Below the pieces are notes generated by a model. It ran no database searches. It saw only the letters and a list, made by a program, of their open reading frames with translations, and was not told the DNA's origin. Shown here piece after piece: positions 1-11,499 of a stretch of 64,000 nucleotides of DNA. The translations under genes were made by a program, and so were the position numbers. Position 1 is the stretch's first letter. Every line of letters begins with the position of its first letter. Origin of the DNA: Siphonodentalium dalli (Eukaryota > Mollusca > Scaphopoda > Gadilida > Siphonodentaliidae); NCBI GenBank assembly GCA_032622095.1, contig CP136063.1, forward strand, positions 181,081,956 through 181,145,955, in the 5' to 3' direction.

Positions 1-527
1 CCAATGTGGCCTCGTTTTTGTAAGTCCAAGAAGTTTGTGAACTTTGTGCCATTTTTGAATTTTTTGTTTTTGTGGTATTTACAACATGACCAGTGTGACA
101 ATGGTCATGTGACAGCTACGATCGCGCGCATTGCCAAGGTCACGCCACGATTTTCCTGGTAAAATCAAACAGTGTTTGATCGCTACGATTTGGCTACGAT
201 ATTGTCGTGGGCATGTGCATTGGATGCGGTGGCACTAAGCTGTCGAAGATTCATTTTTTCAAAATATGAACTGACAAACTGACGTGATCTGAAATTTACG
301 GAAAAATATCAGAAACAAAACATGTTTTCAATTATATATAATCAAATTCGCCTGGGATTCTTCTGTGTGGGTATGTTTTGAGATCCCTCTTACCAAATTA
401 CTCATACATACTTTTTAAATTTGAATGAGCCATGTCTTTTTTAAATATTCAGGGTTCCACAGTCTAAATAGAGCCCTAAATTCAACAATCGCTCAATGAG
501 TTTATTCTACTACTATTTTTGTTGCAG

Positions 528-595
528 AATATACGTTATCCAGTTCCATGCGGTGATGGTTCTTGTAAGTCAAACTTTATTTATTTTTGTTGCAG
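528..595 (+). repeat. 68-bp tandem duplicate of the exon start and acceptor
   Basis: Positions 528-564 and 596-632 are 35/37 identical, and both are followed by TGTAAGTCAA. The first copy is preceded by the same TTTGTTGCAG. Read through in frame, the first copy reaches a TAA at 598-600, so only the second copy gives an open exon. Confidence 0.7.
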
Positions 596-672
596 GATAT
601 AAGTTATCCAGTTCCATGCGGTGATGGTTCTTGTAAGTCAAGCTTTGTTGATTGCTTGCGGCAGATGCAGAG
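596..672 (+). CDS. Possible internal coding exon, Cys-containing (unknown gene)
   Basis: The frame reads DISYPVPCGDGSCKSSFVDC, LRQMQ, between a TTTTTGTTGCAG acceptor and an AGAG|GTATGG donor (77 nt). The even cysteine spacing and good splice signals look like an extracellular module, but I do not recognise the family and no partner exon can be joined with confidence. A 68-bp tandem copy of its first part with its acceptor precedes it (528-595). Confidence 0.35.
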
Positions 673-747
673 GTATGGATGAATCCGATGGTAATTATTA
701 TCCGCTGCAAAAAGTTGGGTTGGGAATATATAAATGGGTTTCGTCCG

Positions 748-1140
748 TTCAAGTCTGAATATAGTGTGTTTGATATTAGCAGAATGAGGTCACCAGACGG
801 TGAACTTAATGATGCTATCCCGCACAGCAGGCTAGTATCACCAAATTCACATTCCGGGGACCTCATTCTGCTGAGGCCTCAACTGCTATGGGAGACCTAG
901 GATCAGATTGAAGTTGGTGATGTTCACCCATTAGTCACCTCGATTATCCATTTTATCTTCTGCAAATTAGGCGATATAGAAACTGATCAGAAGGGAAAAA
1001 GTAACTAAAAACAATGTTAATTTGAGACTAGCAATGAGATTTGGTGATTCTAGCCCACTGTGCGGGATAGCATCACTAAAATTAATTCACCCTCTGGGGA
1101 CCTCATTCTGCAAATATCAGACAAAATAAATTCAGGCTAG
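748..1140. mobile_element. Family A composite element, copy 1
   Basis: Two about 90-bp palindromic ends (AGAATGAGGTCACCAGACGG...ACCTCATTCTGC at 778-872 and 1030-1112) flank about 160 bp of unique sequence. The unique part is the reverse complement of the middle of the copy at 20237-20669. Outer ends repeat each other inverted (TTTGATATTAGCAG and CTGCAAATATCAGA). Confidence 0.7.
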
Positions 1141-1511
1141 AATTCATTCATCTGTACCAACTGGGATCTCTCTTGTTTCACTCATCATAGGGCAGATTTG
1201 ATTGATTTTTGTATGCTCATAAACTGGCATGTGGGAAAGCATATCCACAAGAAATGGATTATGTCCATTTTTTGCAAGTTATGATCCCAGTACAGAGTGA
1301 GCAATGCACACACGCCAAATTTTATCTCAGTTGTTTGGATTATCTGTAGTTTACTAATACTATGAGGCATCAGCACAGCGGGAGGCAATATTCACATGCA
1401 GGAGTTTTGTCCAATAATTTATTTTGAAGTTATTGCCCTTTAAAAATTAATAAACATCAATGAAAAGCCACCGTCGTGGGTATACGTGGTGTGGTGCCCT
1501 TGCTATTCTGA
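1141..1511. other. No gene seen
   Basis: Unique AT-rich sequence between families A and C; short ORFs only. The same holds for 1774-2254. Confidence 0.5.
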
Positions 1512-1515
1512 TTAA

Positions 1516-1769
1516 CTCTTTCTATACTAAATGGATTCTCCCAGTCAGTCAAAAAGTGTACATCGGAATGGTCTAGTATTGATTTGGAGGGATGTTGAGT
1601 TGATAAAAGCAGACGACAGATATATGAAAGTGCAGAAAGAGCCCTGTTTATTTAGGGATATGTTTAGATAATAAGTTCAACAAACGACCTATGGTCATTT
1701 GTTTAACTTATTATCTGAATATTTCCTATGGGATAGCAACTCATCAACAATGCTTTAGTATAGAAATGG
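1516..1769. mobile_element. Family C TTAA MITE, copy 1
   Basis: CTCTTTCTATACTAAATGG at the left and CTTTAGTATAGAAATGG at the right, flanked by TTAA on both sides (1512-1515, 1770-1773). The inner part carries an inverted repeat around TGTTTAGATAATAAGTTCAA. It is piggyBac-like in target and terminus. Confidence 0.75.
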
Positions 1770-2254
1770 TTAAATCAGCAGTGAGAAATGTTGAGAAAAC
1801 AAACAAGACAGCTGTCTTTTTGTGAAATGCACCTTGTTGATACTATATATATTTTTCTGATGATTTTGTTGGTTCTAGCAGCATGGAAGTTAACCACATA
1901 GCCTAATCTATCAATTCACTACCATAATGAAACTACCATGAATTCACACTATTGTGCTTAATATGAATAACTAATTCATGAAACAGGAAACAACAATTGA
2001 CATTCAATTGATATCATTGGGTAATGTGTACATGTAATAGGATACAAGCTAAGTATAGGCCCTACAACTGGCATTGCAATGCACTTGAAAAACAGGAAAT
2101 AAACCATGAGTGTTCATTAGTTTGTTCTAATGAACGATGAAGTTAGATTAAAATTATTGTTTTGGGGTTTATACCAACATATTCTAACATAATCTGCAGA
2201 TGATTACACTGAGGTATGTAGTTCATTTCATCTTCTGACTTCAGCACCAAAACA

Positions 2255-2608
2255 ATCACCATCACTATTGTCATCATCAATTATCTACCAGTCTTGGTGA
2301 ACCCAGACCATCTTTAATAGCTATCTTCAACACCACCATCCACATTCATCATGAATCACATCATCAATCATAATAATCATCTACATCATCCATCATCTTC
2401 ACCCATTATCATTAATCATCATCATCTTCATCAATATTGTCATCATCCATCATCTCAATACCACCATCCACATCCATCAACATTATCCATCATATTCACC
2501 TATCATCATTAATCATCATCATCATCAACATCCTCATCATCAACATCATTATCAATATCGTCGTCATCATCCATCATCTTCACCTATCATTATTAATCAT
2601 CATCAGTT
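2255..2608 (+). repeat. Degenerate (CAT/ATC)n array
   Basis: Low-complexity trinucleotide DNA built of CATCATCCATCATCTTCACC-type units repeated with variation. An ORF through it (2437-2691) is an artefact of the repeat. Confidence 0.85.
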
Positions 2609-2738
2609 CCAATTGGACATGCGGTTTTCATACTTTGGATACATCATACATTGCCAACCCAAATTTATGTTGTAAGGGCAGCATTGATTGAATGGTGATG
2701 GTTGTATAAAGCGAAGAATTAATCGTCGAAAACCTTAA

Positions 2739-3875
2739 CTCTTTCACTGCCGATCGCGACTTGAGTCGAATTACCCATACACTGCCGATCGCGACTTGAG
2801 TCGAATCCTGACACCTTCATCCCGTAACATCAATCCATTAGAAGTAACTCTATATTATTCTGTGAAAACAGTGTACGTGATGTAATCAATTTTGTAACGA
2901 GAAACTCCCGGTTTATTTTTTTATATTTCAGGATGTCGGCCATCTTATTTTGTGATTAAGTGGTCACGGTCACGTGACCCTCCTGGTATGGGAAGTGTTT
3001 TCCATTCCACAGAGACCATTACCTACCTGCATACCAAGTTTCAGGAATATACCTCTGCATATACAAAAGTTATTGCGAAATAGCCAATAATATATGTATT
3101 TAGCGGAAATATACTAACTTGTTTTGGGTTCTCAATACTAACACCAACTTACATACCAAATTTCGTCAAAATATCTCTGCAGATACAAAAGTTATTGAGA
3201 AATAATGAATTTTCCTTATATTTCGGTGTGGTGGCCATCTTCTTTTGTGATCATGTGGTCACAGTCTCATGACCCTCATGTGGTCACGGTCTCGTGACCC
3301 TGGCAGACTGGGAAGTGTTTTCAATTCGCAAGTCTAATATCTAACTGTGCTCAAGTTTCACGAACATACCTTTACAGATACAAAAGTTATTGAGAAATAC
3401 CCAATCAATATGTATTTAGCAGCAATATACTAACATTATCTTATATTTCGGGATGGCGGCCATCTTGTTTTGTGGTCACATGATCGTGGTCACGTGAAAT
3501 GTGACACTGGCAGACTAGAACATATTTTCTATTCCCAATACTGATACCTACTTACATACCAACTTTCATAAAAATATCTCCACAAATACAAAAGTTATTG
3601 AGAAATACTGAAATTTTCTTATATTTTTGGGTGGCGTCTATATTGTTTGTGGTCACGTGACTGTGGTCACGTGACAATGGTGGACTGGGGTTTGTTTCGA
3701 TTCCCCAGACCAATACCTACATGCATACCAAGTCTCATGAAAATAGCTCAGCAGATACAAAAGTTATTGAGAAATACCCAATCCATATGTATTTAGCAGC
3801 AATATGCTACATGTACATGTATAGTATGATTGGCAGTAGCAGATCTGTCTGTGGTGCTGCATGGCAGTGAAAGAG
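2739..3875. mobile_element. Family H1 TTAA element, 1.1 kb with internal tandem repeats
   Basis: Perfect 13-bp inverted ends CTCTTTCACTGCC, flanked by TTAA (2735-2738 and 3876-3879). The inside is four to five diverged units of roughly 190-250 bp, each with GGCCATCTT, GGTCACGTGAC, 'cataccaa' and ACAAAAGTTATTGAGAAAT. There is no ORF of note. Confidence 0.8.
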
Positions 3876-3879
3876 TTAA

Positions 3880-4203
3880 TCTCTGCACTGGTTATGTCAT
3901 AATGATTATTATTTTATTGATTAGACGGTATGTAAGATGAAATGCATTGTCCTATAATTCGATGTACCAGCGACGACATGTCAGTTACGCAATGTGTTAT
4001 AAACTGCCTCCCGTCTTATGACAACAACCGGGCTTCACGCCATAAGGTTATTAACACAATAGGCATTCAACACCTCACGATCATAAGCAACAAAACTGTT
4101 GTTTTATTTCGGCGAAAATAGTAATGACAACTAACACTCCATTACTTGACAGCGATTTTTTGGTCATGCACAAACACTGGTTATGCCCCAAATATGTGGG
4201 TAT
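3880..4203. other. No gene seen
   Basis: AT-rich spacer between two TTAA elements. Also nothing recognised in 4667-5228 and 5486-6077, the latter being the presumed promoter side of the 6078 exon. Confidence 0.45.
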
Positions 4204-4207
4204 TTAA

Positions 4208-4662
4208 AGGTACTCAATCCGATTAGACGCTCCTAAATTACTATTTCTTTGGCTTTAGGGGCAAAAATTATTTTATTCGAGTTGAGGAACCCACCCTTCA
4301 AAGCTCAGAGTGATCAATTTTTTAAATGTGATAATTTTTGGAGATGTGGGCCACTTCCACGTCTCAATCGGACAAATTACGGGTTTAAGATGGATAACTC
4401 TAAAATCAAGTGGTTATTATTGTTATTGTTAATAATAACCACTTGATGTTAGAGTTATCCATCTTACACCCGCAATTTGTCCGTATTTTGTCCATTTGAG
4501 ATGTGGAAGAGGCTCACATCTCCAAAAATTAACACATTTCAAAAATTTATATCTGATCACTCTGAGTTTTGAAGGGTGGGTTCCTCGACTCGAATCAAAT
4601 ATTTTTTATCCCCGAAGCCAAAGAAATAGTAATTTATGGGTGCTTAATCAGATTGAGTACCT
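4208..4662. mobile_element. Family E TTAA foldback, full palindrome
   Basis: The whole 455 bp folds on itself around GTTATTATTGTTATTGTTAA. Ends AGGTACTCAATC/GATTGAGTACCT are flanked by TTAA at 4204-4207 and 4663-4666. Other copies are at 10733-11164 and 22712-23154. Confidence 0.82.
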
Positions 4663-5232
4663 TTAAAAGAAAAGAAAAATACATTGACGTATATTTCTAC
4701 CATATAGCCCAACAAGCCTAGAATTGATTAAGCATTATTTTTATTTTCGCACCAGTGCAAGATGCCTCACAGCCACAACACGATCTACATGTACCTCAAA
4801 GATTGATTTTCTAATCAATGCACAGCTGCACAGCACTTGGGCTAAAAAAAAGTACCAGTTTTTCGGTACTGTAGACTACTGTGCAAAACAATATAAAAGC
4901 AGAAGATGCATTCAGGTTTACGCAAATTCTACATGAATATGCTGAAATTGACATGATTGGGTATGATGACATTTTATGGATAAAATGAACATGGTGAAAT
5001 GGAGAAGCTTCTCCATCTAGTATCTTAAGTGGAAAGCTCCCCCAGCTTCATGAAAGATAATAGATAATTTCAGTAATACACTCCCCGCTCCATAACATAC
5101 ATGTACAACTATCTTCGTCTGTTAAACACTTTGATGTAGGTAGTTTTCAATGACCACAGGGTGTATATAAGTTTTTAATATGTAATTTTATGAGCAATCA
5201 AAGCAAATTTTAAAGAAAAGCGGTGTCCTTAA

Positions 5233-5481
5233 CCTTTCCATGAGCTTCCTGCAATTTTGCAAAAACCCTGTGCCAAAGCATTCTCTTATATATGAGAGTC
5301 TCCCATATGGAGCCTCACATATATAACAGAATACATTAGCCTAACAGTATTTACCTTGACCTTATAAATCATTGTATTCTCTTATTATGCGAGGCTCCCT
5401 ATGGGAGACTCACATATATAATAGAATGCACTGGCACAGGATCTTTAATGCTACACCGGCGCTGCTCCCTTCATGAAATGG
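5233..5481. mobile_element. Family B TTAA double-hairpin MITE, copy 1
   Basis: Flanked by TTAA at 5229-5232 and 5482-5485. Two palindromes of the form ATTCTCTTATATATGxGAG...ATATATAAxAGAATGCA are separated by TTACCTTGACCTTATAA. The same plan recurs about ten times in the window. Confidence 0.78.
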
Positions 5482-6077
5482 TTAAATTGTGTCGACTTTA
5501 GGGTGAATCATGCCCTGTTAGATATAGTAGATGGCAACTCAAAACAGGAACGTTCTTGGATGGAACCCAAGGTTGTTCCTGTCTTCAGTTGCCATTGGCA
5601 AGAATTAAACTATGGCAGCTCAATTTTTGTCATATATGTGAAATTTCACATTTTTCTGAAGGGATGGGAAGTGTCTGAACAATTTCTGTTGAGAATATCA
5701 AGATGAAAACTGGCATCCGTTATAGTATAAATGCTAGTGTATATGGTCATAGTATTATTATAAGATTGTCTATCTGTATTTATCAACTGTTATGATAAGA
5801 ATTTCAAACAGTTGTTATCCATATGCAGATATTTTACCTACGAATGTAAATTATGCTTTGCTGGTCATCGGTCATATTTTAAAAAATATCACTTAAACTG
5901 TGAAAATTTCGTACCTTATAGGACATATATTACTTCCTGGTCGTTGAATAATAATATATTAGCGATGAAATATTTTGACGACTTATGAATACTTCCGTTG
6001 TCAGACAAATTAGGATTACTTCCCCTGTTGGGAAGTCCCGTTGAATGAATCGCCATATATAGAAACAATAACCCAAA

Positions 6078-6245
6078 ATGGCCGACCATACCGATCATAC
6101 AGCGAGTTACTCTTATGAAATATACGATATTCATTCAGATGCTAAGGCAAAGGAGAAAGATGATGCAGAAGGCGATAGCCACTTAAAAATCTTAAAATTA
6201 CACTATATTTTTATACTACTAGTATTTCTGGCTGCATGTTTCATC
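6078..6245 (+). CDS. First exon of a single-pass (type II-like) membrane protein
   Basis: The ATG has a strong Kozak context (CCAAAATGG). 56 codons are open to an ATC|GTAAGT donor. The predicted start is an acidic cytosolic tail (MADHTDHTASYSYEIYDIHS, then charged AKAKEKDDAEGD) followed by a hydrophobic segment (LHYIFILLVFLAACFIV), which suits a type II signal-anchor protein. If unspliced, the frame runs on to a stop at 6330. The family is not recognised. Confidence 0.45.
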
Positions 6246-6428
6246 GTAAGTAAATATGGACATGTAGTGAACACAGATTGTTTATGTAATGATTGGGCTT
6301 CCATCGTTAACAATGCGCCATTGAAAAAATAAATATAGCATGAAGATACGACACAAGACACAAAGTGTGTAAGCCTTTACTTGAGGATTTCCTTATTTCC
6401 GATTCATGCTATGCCTTTCTTGTGATTA

Positions 6429-7640
6429 TACCCCCCGCAACGAAGTTGTCAGGGGTATACTGGAATCAGCTTGTCCGTCATCCATTGTCCGTCCGTCCGT
6501 GCTTACATCTGACGTTTATGTGGCCAATTTAAAGAAAAATGGATAGTTGGGTGGCCAATTTCTGTTACGTGGCTAGCCACATAACAGTGTTGAGATCAAC
6601 CCTAAAAAATGATCTATTTGGCCCTATCAGCATATTTAATTTTTTGGTCACTCAATAGTTGGAAACAGAAAGTCCATAGATTTAGACATCCATGATCTGT
6701 GAATAGGAGGTGTTCAGATAGTTATGTGGCTAGCCACCCAATCACGGACCTGTCAGTTTCTTCTATTCAACTGTCCTAGTTGCTGTATACAAGTTTTTGG
6801 GTTTCAATCGGCAAACTTCTGCTGTAATTCCTACATGTTCTGACTCCACAATCAGAAATTGTATCACTTTTAACTACTTGATAGCCACATAACTCAATAG
6901 CCACATATCTCCCCAAATGTTGGTACGTCCGTGGACACAAATTTGCCCGGAGTTTATCTCAGTCATTTTTTCATCATTTTCCGTAAAACTCGGCACAGGC
7001 ATCAATCACCATGGGAACCTGTGATTATTACGTGATGTCTGTGAGACCATTTTTGGTGGAGTTATCCCCCCTTTTTCGACTTAGAAAATGTTTGCAATGT
7101 GTATAATTTTATCCGGGCTTTTATTTCTACATTTTTAGGTCAATTTAAAAAAAACCTGGCACAGATATTTAGTACCATGGGAACCTGTGCACGCGATTAA
7201 GACGTCTGTTCGACATTTTTTGGTGGAGTTATCCCCCTTTTTTGACTTAGAAATGTGTTTGCATCATGCATAATTTTGTCCAAGCTTTTATTCCTACATT
7301 TTGAGGTCAATGTTTTTTAAACTTGGCACAGATATGTAATACCATGGGAACCTGTGCACCTGCGATTATGACGTCTGTCAGACTTTTTGTGTGGAGTTAT
7401 TCCCCTTTTTCGACAGAACATTTTTGCAACATGCATAATTTTGTCTGAGCTTTTATTCCTACATTTTTCGGTCAATAGGTTTAGGATTAGGGTTAGGTGT
7501 TAGGGTTGTGCGCCTGCAATGGGAATCTTTTATTTTATTATTTTAACTAAATGTTTACTGACATGTGAAACATCTTAGTGTTTTAAAAACATGGGGTATC
7601 CTTAGTCCCATTGGGACGGGAATGGTCACACCTCTAGTTT
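6429..7640. repeat. Family F interspersed repeat with internal tandem units
   Basis: It opens ATACCCCCCGCAACGAAGTT and GGTATACTGGAATCAGCTTG and closes near GGGGTATCCTTAGTCCCATT. About 120-bp units (CCATGGGAACCTGTG, GGTGGAGTTATCCCCC, ATTCCTACATTTT) repeat three to four times at 6990-7480. A GGGTTAGG string at about 7495 is only two units and is not telomeric. A short related piece lies at 9330-9390. Confidence 0.65.
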
Positions 7641-7813
7641 TCATCACTAATGACAAAAAATACCAATCATTTGTGTACCAAATCTGATGATGCAAGGGGC
7701 TAAATGTTTATAAATTGATAATGTTTATAATTTGATAAGTCAGCATAACCAAATGATCTAAATTTGTTGTTTAATCATTTCATGATTTTTTTGTACAATT
7801 TCGTTCCTTGTAG

Positions 7814-7838
7814 GCGACAGAATGTAATCATACTCGAA
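7814..7838 (+). CDS. Candidate microexon of the 6078 gene
   Basis: It follows a TTCCTTGTAG acceptor in matching phase 0 and reads ATECNHTR, with an N-glycosylation sequon. Its donor (GTACCT) is weak. Without splicing it ends after 24 codons at a TAA. Speculative. Confidence 0.15.
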
Positions 7839-7969
7839 GTACCTTAACTGTATTCATGAATAAATTATTTCCAAGTACAACACCATAACTTCCCTCTATT
7901 ATATTTAAAAGTCACTATCGATTATCCCATTGTGCTGACTTGAATGTCATTTTGTCGAATGACCACTGC

Positions 7970-8100
7970 TGACAACAAGTGTGCATTATTTAGACAATAA
8001 GTGTGTATTATTTGAAGGACAACTGTGCATTAAAATAATGCACACTTTTTAGGAGGTGTCCCAATAATGCACACTTGTGATTATGACGTGCATTTAGGTG
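7970..8100. repeat. Cluster of short AAGTGTGCATTATT direct and inverted repeats
   Basis: AAGTGTGCATTATTTAGACA, then AAGTGTGTATTATTTGA, then the inverted forms AATAATGCACACTT (twice). A small foldback of unknown origin. Confidence 0.5.
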
Positions 8101-8886
8101 CGGGGTAGAATTTAAGTGCGGTATTTACATGCAACTTTCACAGAATGAACAATCATAGATAGAACTAAAGTTTATCATTATACAAATTATATATTAATTA
8201 TTTATCACTTATAATAATACAGCGCATATATGTTAGAATTGTTATCATTGTTGGATTTTCCAACCAGTAATAAGTGGGAAATTTGTTTAGACAAATAGTA
8301 GCCTATTTTTCTAGTTTTGGTAAAAAAAATTGGTCTGAAATGGTCATCGGTTAAAAATGGTCCAACCTTAGGGGGTGTTAGGTTGAGCCAATGTTTTAAC
8401 ACAATGTATGCAATCAACATTCGGAGAACAATAACTCGACATTATTTAGAAAATGTCAAGTTCCAATAATGCACAGAGTTGACATCATGGCTGGACAGTT
8501 CTGAATTTGTGTTTAAAATGTTGGTGTCTGAGTGAAATCTAAAATAATTTAACTGAATCCCAAATGTCCCCAGTCATACTGAGTCATATGCGAAAACATA
8601 TTTGTGAACATCCTTGTACATGAAAATATTGATTTAAAGGAGCGAATGGAAGATTCAGTCCCAAGGGACATGGCATCAGGCAGTTTGGGGGGGGGGTCAA
8701 AGTTTTCAACAGTTGAAAACTTCATGCCTGACACGACATTATTTGTAAATTTGAAACCACATATAAATTGAAAGTTTTCCCATTGTTTGAACTTCCAACC
8801 AGTAATTAGTTGGATTGTTTGTTTTGCTATCAACAGTAAGTCATGACTCGTCTATATCTCTCTAAATCTTTGTTATTTTCTTCCAG

Positions 8887-8921
8887 ATCTGGGGAATGAC
8901 ACAGCTTTGAATGAAGGCATG
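8887..8921 (+). CDS. Candidate short exon, LGNDTALNEGM
   Basis: A 35-nt segment between a strong TTTTCTTCCAG acceptor and a GTAAGC donor. Only the phase taking one base from the previous exon is open: (N)LGNDTALNEGM, again with a sequon. It could belong to the gene starting at 6078 through the 7814-7838 microexon. Confidence 0.3.
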
Positions 8922-9045
8922 GTAAGCAAATGAAATCAGTTGATAGAAAATTTGGCAATTGATATTTAATAATTAGCAAAATCAATGTTATCCTATTTAG
9001 GCATTGGCAACCTGAAAAACACCTATATCATTCCTGATATTGCAG

Positions 9046-9114
9046 AGAAACCGCCGATACAGACCAATTCATGTGAGAAAATTTAAAGGTTTATATAGAC
9101 AGACCCAAAACTAA
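9046..9114 (+). CDS. Candidate terminal exon, basic C-terminus
   Basis: After a CCTGATATTGCAG acceptor, phase 0 from 8921 reads RNRRYRPIHVRKFKGLYRQT, QN, stop TAA. The splice logic is consistent with the preceding exon, but there is no homology support. Confidence 0.22.
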   Translation, partial: RNRRYRPIHVRKFKGLYRQTQN

Positions 9115-10104
9115 AGTATGCATATGACTTTAGTTTAGTATGCTCATGAGGCATTATGAAGGTTGCAATATCCACATACTAGGGTCCTGCAAAGATTTGA
9201 TTTAATTCACGAATCAGACAGCCGATTCGATCGTAGCATTCTTGAAATGTACTTGCAGAGTTACATTGTCCATGTTTTTCGAGACTCAAATTGTATTAAC
9301 TTTTGAAGATTTGAAGATTTGAGTTTTTATACCCCTGAGACGAGTTTTGGGGGGCGGGTATACTGGAATCAGCTTGTCCATCCATGGATGTTTCTTACGA
9401 ACAGAAGATAAACAATATGCACAAAAACATAATAATAAAACGGAACTCAATCTCAGCATTTCGCTTCTCGGTGACGTTTTTCCGAACCTGAACAAAAATT
9501 GTGTCTGAACCTGAAGAAAATCATCGGAAATATTGCGAATCTGAACCTGAACATTTTGAAATTTACAAAGGTCATTTTTCGGAGTTAGTCAATAAAAATA
9601 TCGCCGGTTTTGCATTCCGAAGATGTGTGGTAACCTAATCTACCCATGACAATACATAAATTTGCGGATCCATGAGTCCACGGCCAAAAAATTACGAAAA
9701 GCGAACATTTTGCTGCCTCGATAAAATTTCGAAATATTATGGCGACTTGACAGCCCAAATGCAACATTTCACATGCATGTTATGTGAAAGGTATGTTATG
9801 TAGGTGTTGGGTATACACATTTCTACATAACTGTTCAAAGGTGTGTCGACTAAAGATGTCGTTGATTGATGCTTGAAGACAATATATACACCTACCGTTT
9901 ATCCTGACCACTGGGCGCCTCCATCTTGAAACGTACAAACCTGAACAGGTATCCGACAGTGAATTAAATTACTTTGAAATGAGCTCCATTTTATGTTGAA
10001 ATTCGGCAGCGTTGAAAAAATGTACACCACGAACGGGACATGTAACTACTGAGAACGTCAAATGACACCGAGCCACATTCAAGTGATTACAGAGTGATGA
10101 TCAC
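9115..10104. other. No gene seen; mixed degraded repeat
   Basis: A short family F end at 9330-9390, then sequence with GAACCTGAAC repeats near 9485-9555. No coding signal. Confidence 0.4.
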
Positions 10105-10394
10105 CCCTGGTCAAGTGGTCCTGCCAATTTGCTATGATGTTGGTGGGTCCTGCTTTTTTCCTGAAGTTGTCATTTGCGAGGTGTTTTGCTGAACGAATCG
10201 AGGAAAGGCAATTTTGTGTATAAAACATTTATGATATATTTCAATAATAGGTGTGTTTGTTGAGATGGCTATTTCTGTCGTTTTGCAATCACCAGCCATT
10301 GTTGAAAAGAATATCTGTTCTTGGGTCTTTCATACAGCCGCTGGCTTTTCTTTTTTCCTCCGTGAATATGACAACCGGTTGGATGATCAAATAG

Positions 10395-10727
10395 AAATGG
10401 AGAATAATCTTGCTCAAAGTAGTTATTTTTATTAATATTAATCCAATTTACAACACACACCGTCAGTCTTATATATTTATTAAATGCAATAAGTATCGCA
10501 TTAGTTTGTATTGTATTGCATTAGTTTATCGCCGATTATTGCGTCCCGAATCGAGATGTAAATATTTACAATTGAGCGCAGTTCAGACGGTGTTTTCTAT
10601 GGAATTGTATGGTCAATTTCTTTCGAGATTTTTGGTAGTGTAGTAGAATGCTACATTCCCCCAGCTGGCATAGCACCTGAGTACTAATTTATCAGTTTCA
10701 CGCACCCGAACAAGTCCACAATATGTG
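10395..10727 (-). mobile_element. Family K element, reversed copy
   Basis: Reverse complement of the 39866-40197 copy: shared ACTTTGAGCAAGATTATTCT, ATTGTAAATATTTACATC, CTACTAACATC and GGACTTGTTCG blocks. Confidence 0.65.
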
Positions 10728-10732
10728 TTTAA

Positions 10733-11164
10733 AGGTACTCAATCCGATCAGATGCTCCTAAATTACTATTTCTTTGGCTTCGGGGTAAAAAATGTTTGAC
10801 TCGAGTTGAGGAACCCACTTATCAAAGTGATCAGATATTGATTTTTGAAGTTTGTTATTTCTCGAGATGTGTAATATGTGGCCCAGAAACATGTGGTCAA
10901 ATGGAAGGTCTCGGACAAAATTGAGGATGAAGATGGATAACTCTAAAATCAAGTGGTAATATGGCAAATTTTTTTGATACCTAAGTGATAATATGGCCAT
11001 ATTTGTTGAACAAAATGTTGATAAATAACAAGTTTGGGGAAATTTGATACCATAGTTGACAGTGTTTAGCATTATTTTGTTGCAATAAATCGATTCTGAT
11101 AACTGAAGAAATGTTGTTGTTGTATCTTGATGATATGGGGACCATCTGATCGGATTGAGTACCT
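10733..11164. mobile_element. Family E TTAA element, copy 2
   Basis: AGGTACTCAATCCGATCAGA at the left and ATCGGATTGAGTACCT at the right, with TTAA at 10729-10732 and 11165-11168. The arms have diverged more than in copy 1. Confidence 0.75.
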
Positions 11165-11242
11165 TTAACAGGGTCAGTTTTCCCTACCAGCATCATAGCA
11201 AATTTGTAGGACCACTTGATCAGGGGGTGACAATGGGATGAA

Positions 11243-11498
11243 GCAAGCCTTGAAATAGTGCGTCTGTCATTTGCAGAATGAGGTCCCCAGAGGGTGAATT
11301 TAGTGATGCTAACACGCATAGTGGGCTAGCATCACCAAATTCACCTCTGGGGACCTCATTATGCTTACAACTCAGCAGAATGAGGTTCCTAGAGGGTGAA
11401 TTTGGTGATGCTAACCCGCTATGCGGGGTAGCATCACTAAATTCTCCCTCTGGAGACCTCATTATGCAAATGACAGGCACACTATTTCAAGGCTTGGG
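11243..11498. mobile_element. Family A element, two palindromes back to back
   Basis: Outer inverted ends AAGCCTTGAAATAGTG/CACTATTTCAAGGCTT. Two 90-bp AGAATGAGGTxCC...GGxGACCTCATT palindromes are joined by TATGCTTACAACTCAGC. It lacks the unique middle of copies 1 and 3. Confidence 0.75.
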
Positions 11499-11499
11499 A

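Larger units (their letters stand above)
7641..8886. other. Presumed intron of the 6078 gene, no repeat family named
   Basis: AT-rich, with the GTGTGCATTATT repeats and a G run at 8688-8697. ORFs on the minus strand (8205-8420, 8549-8833) lack features. Confidence 0.4.
10105..11222. mobile_element. Family J element carrying two nested elements
   Basis: The left end CACCCCTGGTCAAGTGGTCC is repeated inverted at the right (GGACCACTTGATCAGGGGGT). Inside lie a family K copy (10395-10727, reversed) and a family E copy (10733-11164). Family J pieces also occur at 41519-41690 and 43640-43790. Confidence 0.6.

Noticed and set aside
1-162. Open frame from the window start (to about 162)
   Set aside because: No start, no recognised motif and below a length that would be informative; possibly the tail of something outside the window.
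2437-2691. 84-codon ORF
   Set aside because: It runs through the CAT/ATC array; Ile/His composition is that of the repeat.
7481-7510. Telomere-like GGGTTAGG string
   Set aside because: Only two adjacent units inside an interspersed repeat; no array.
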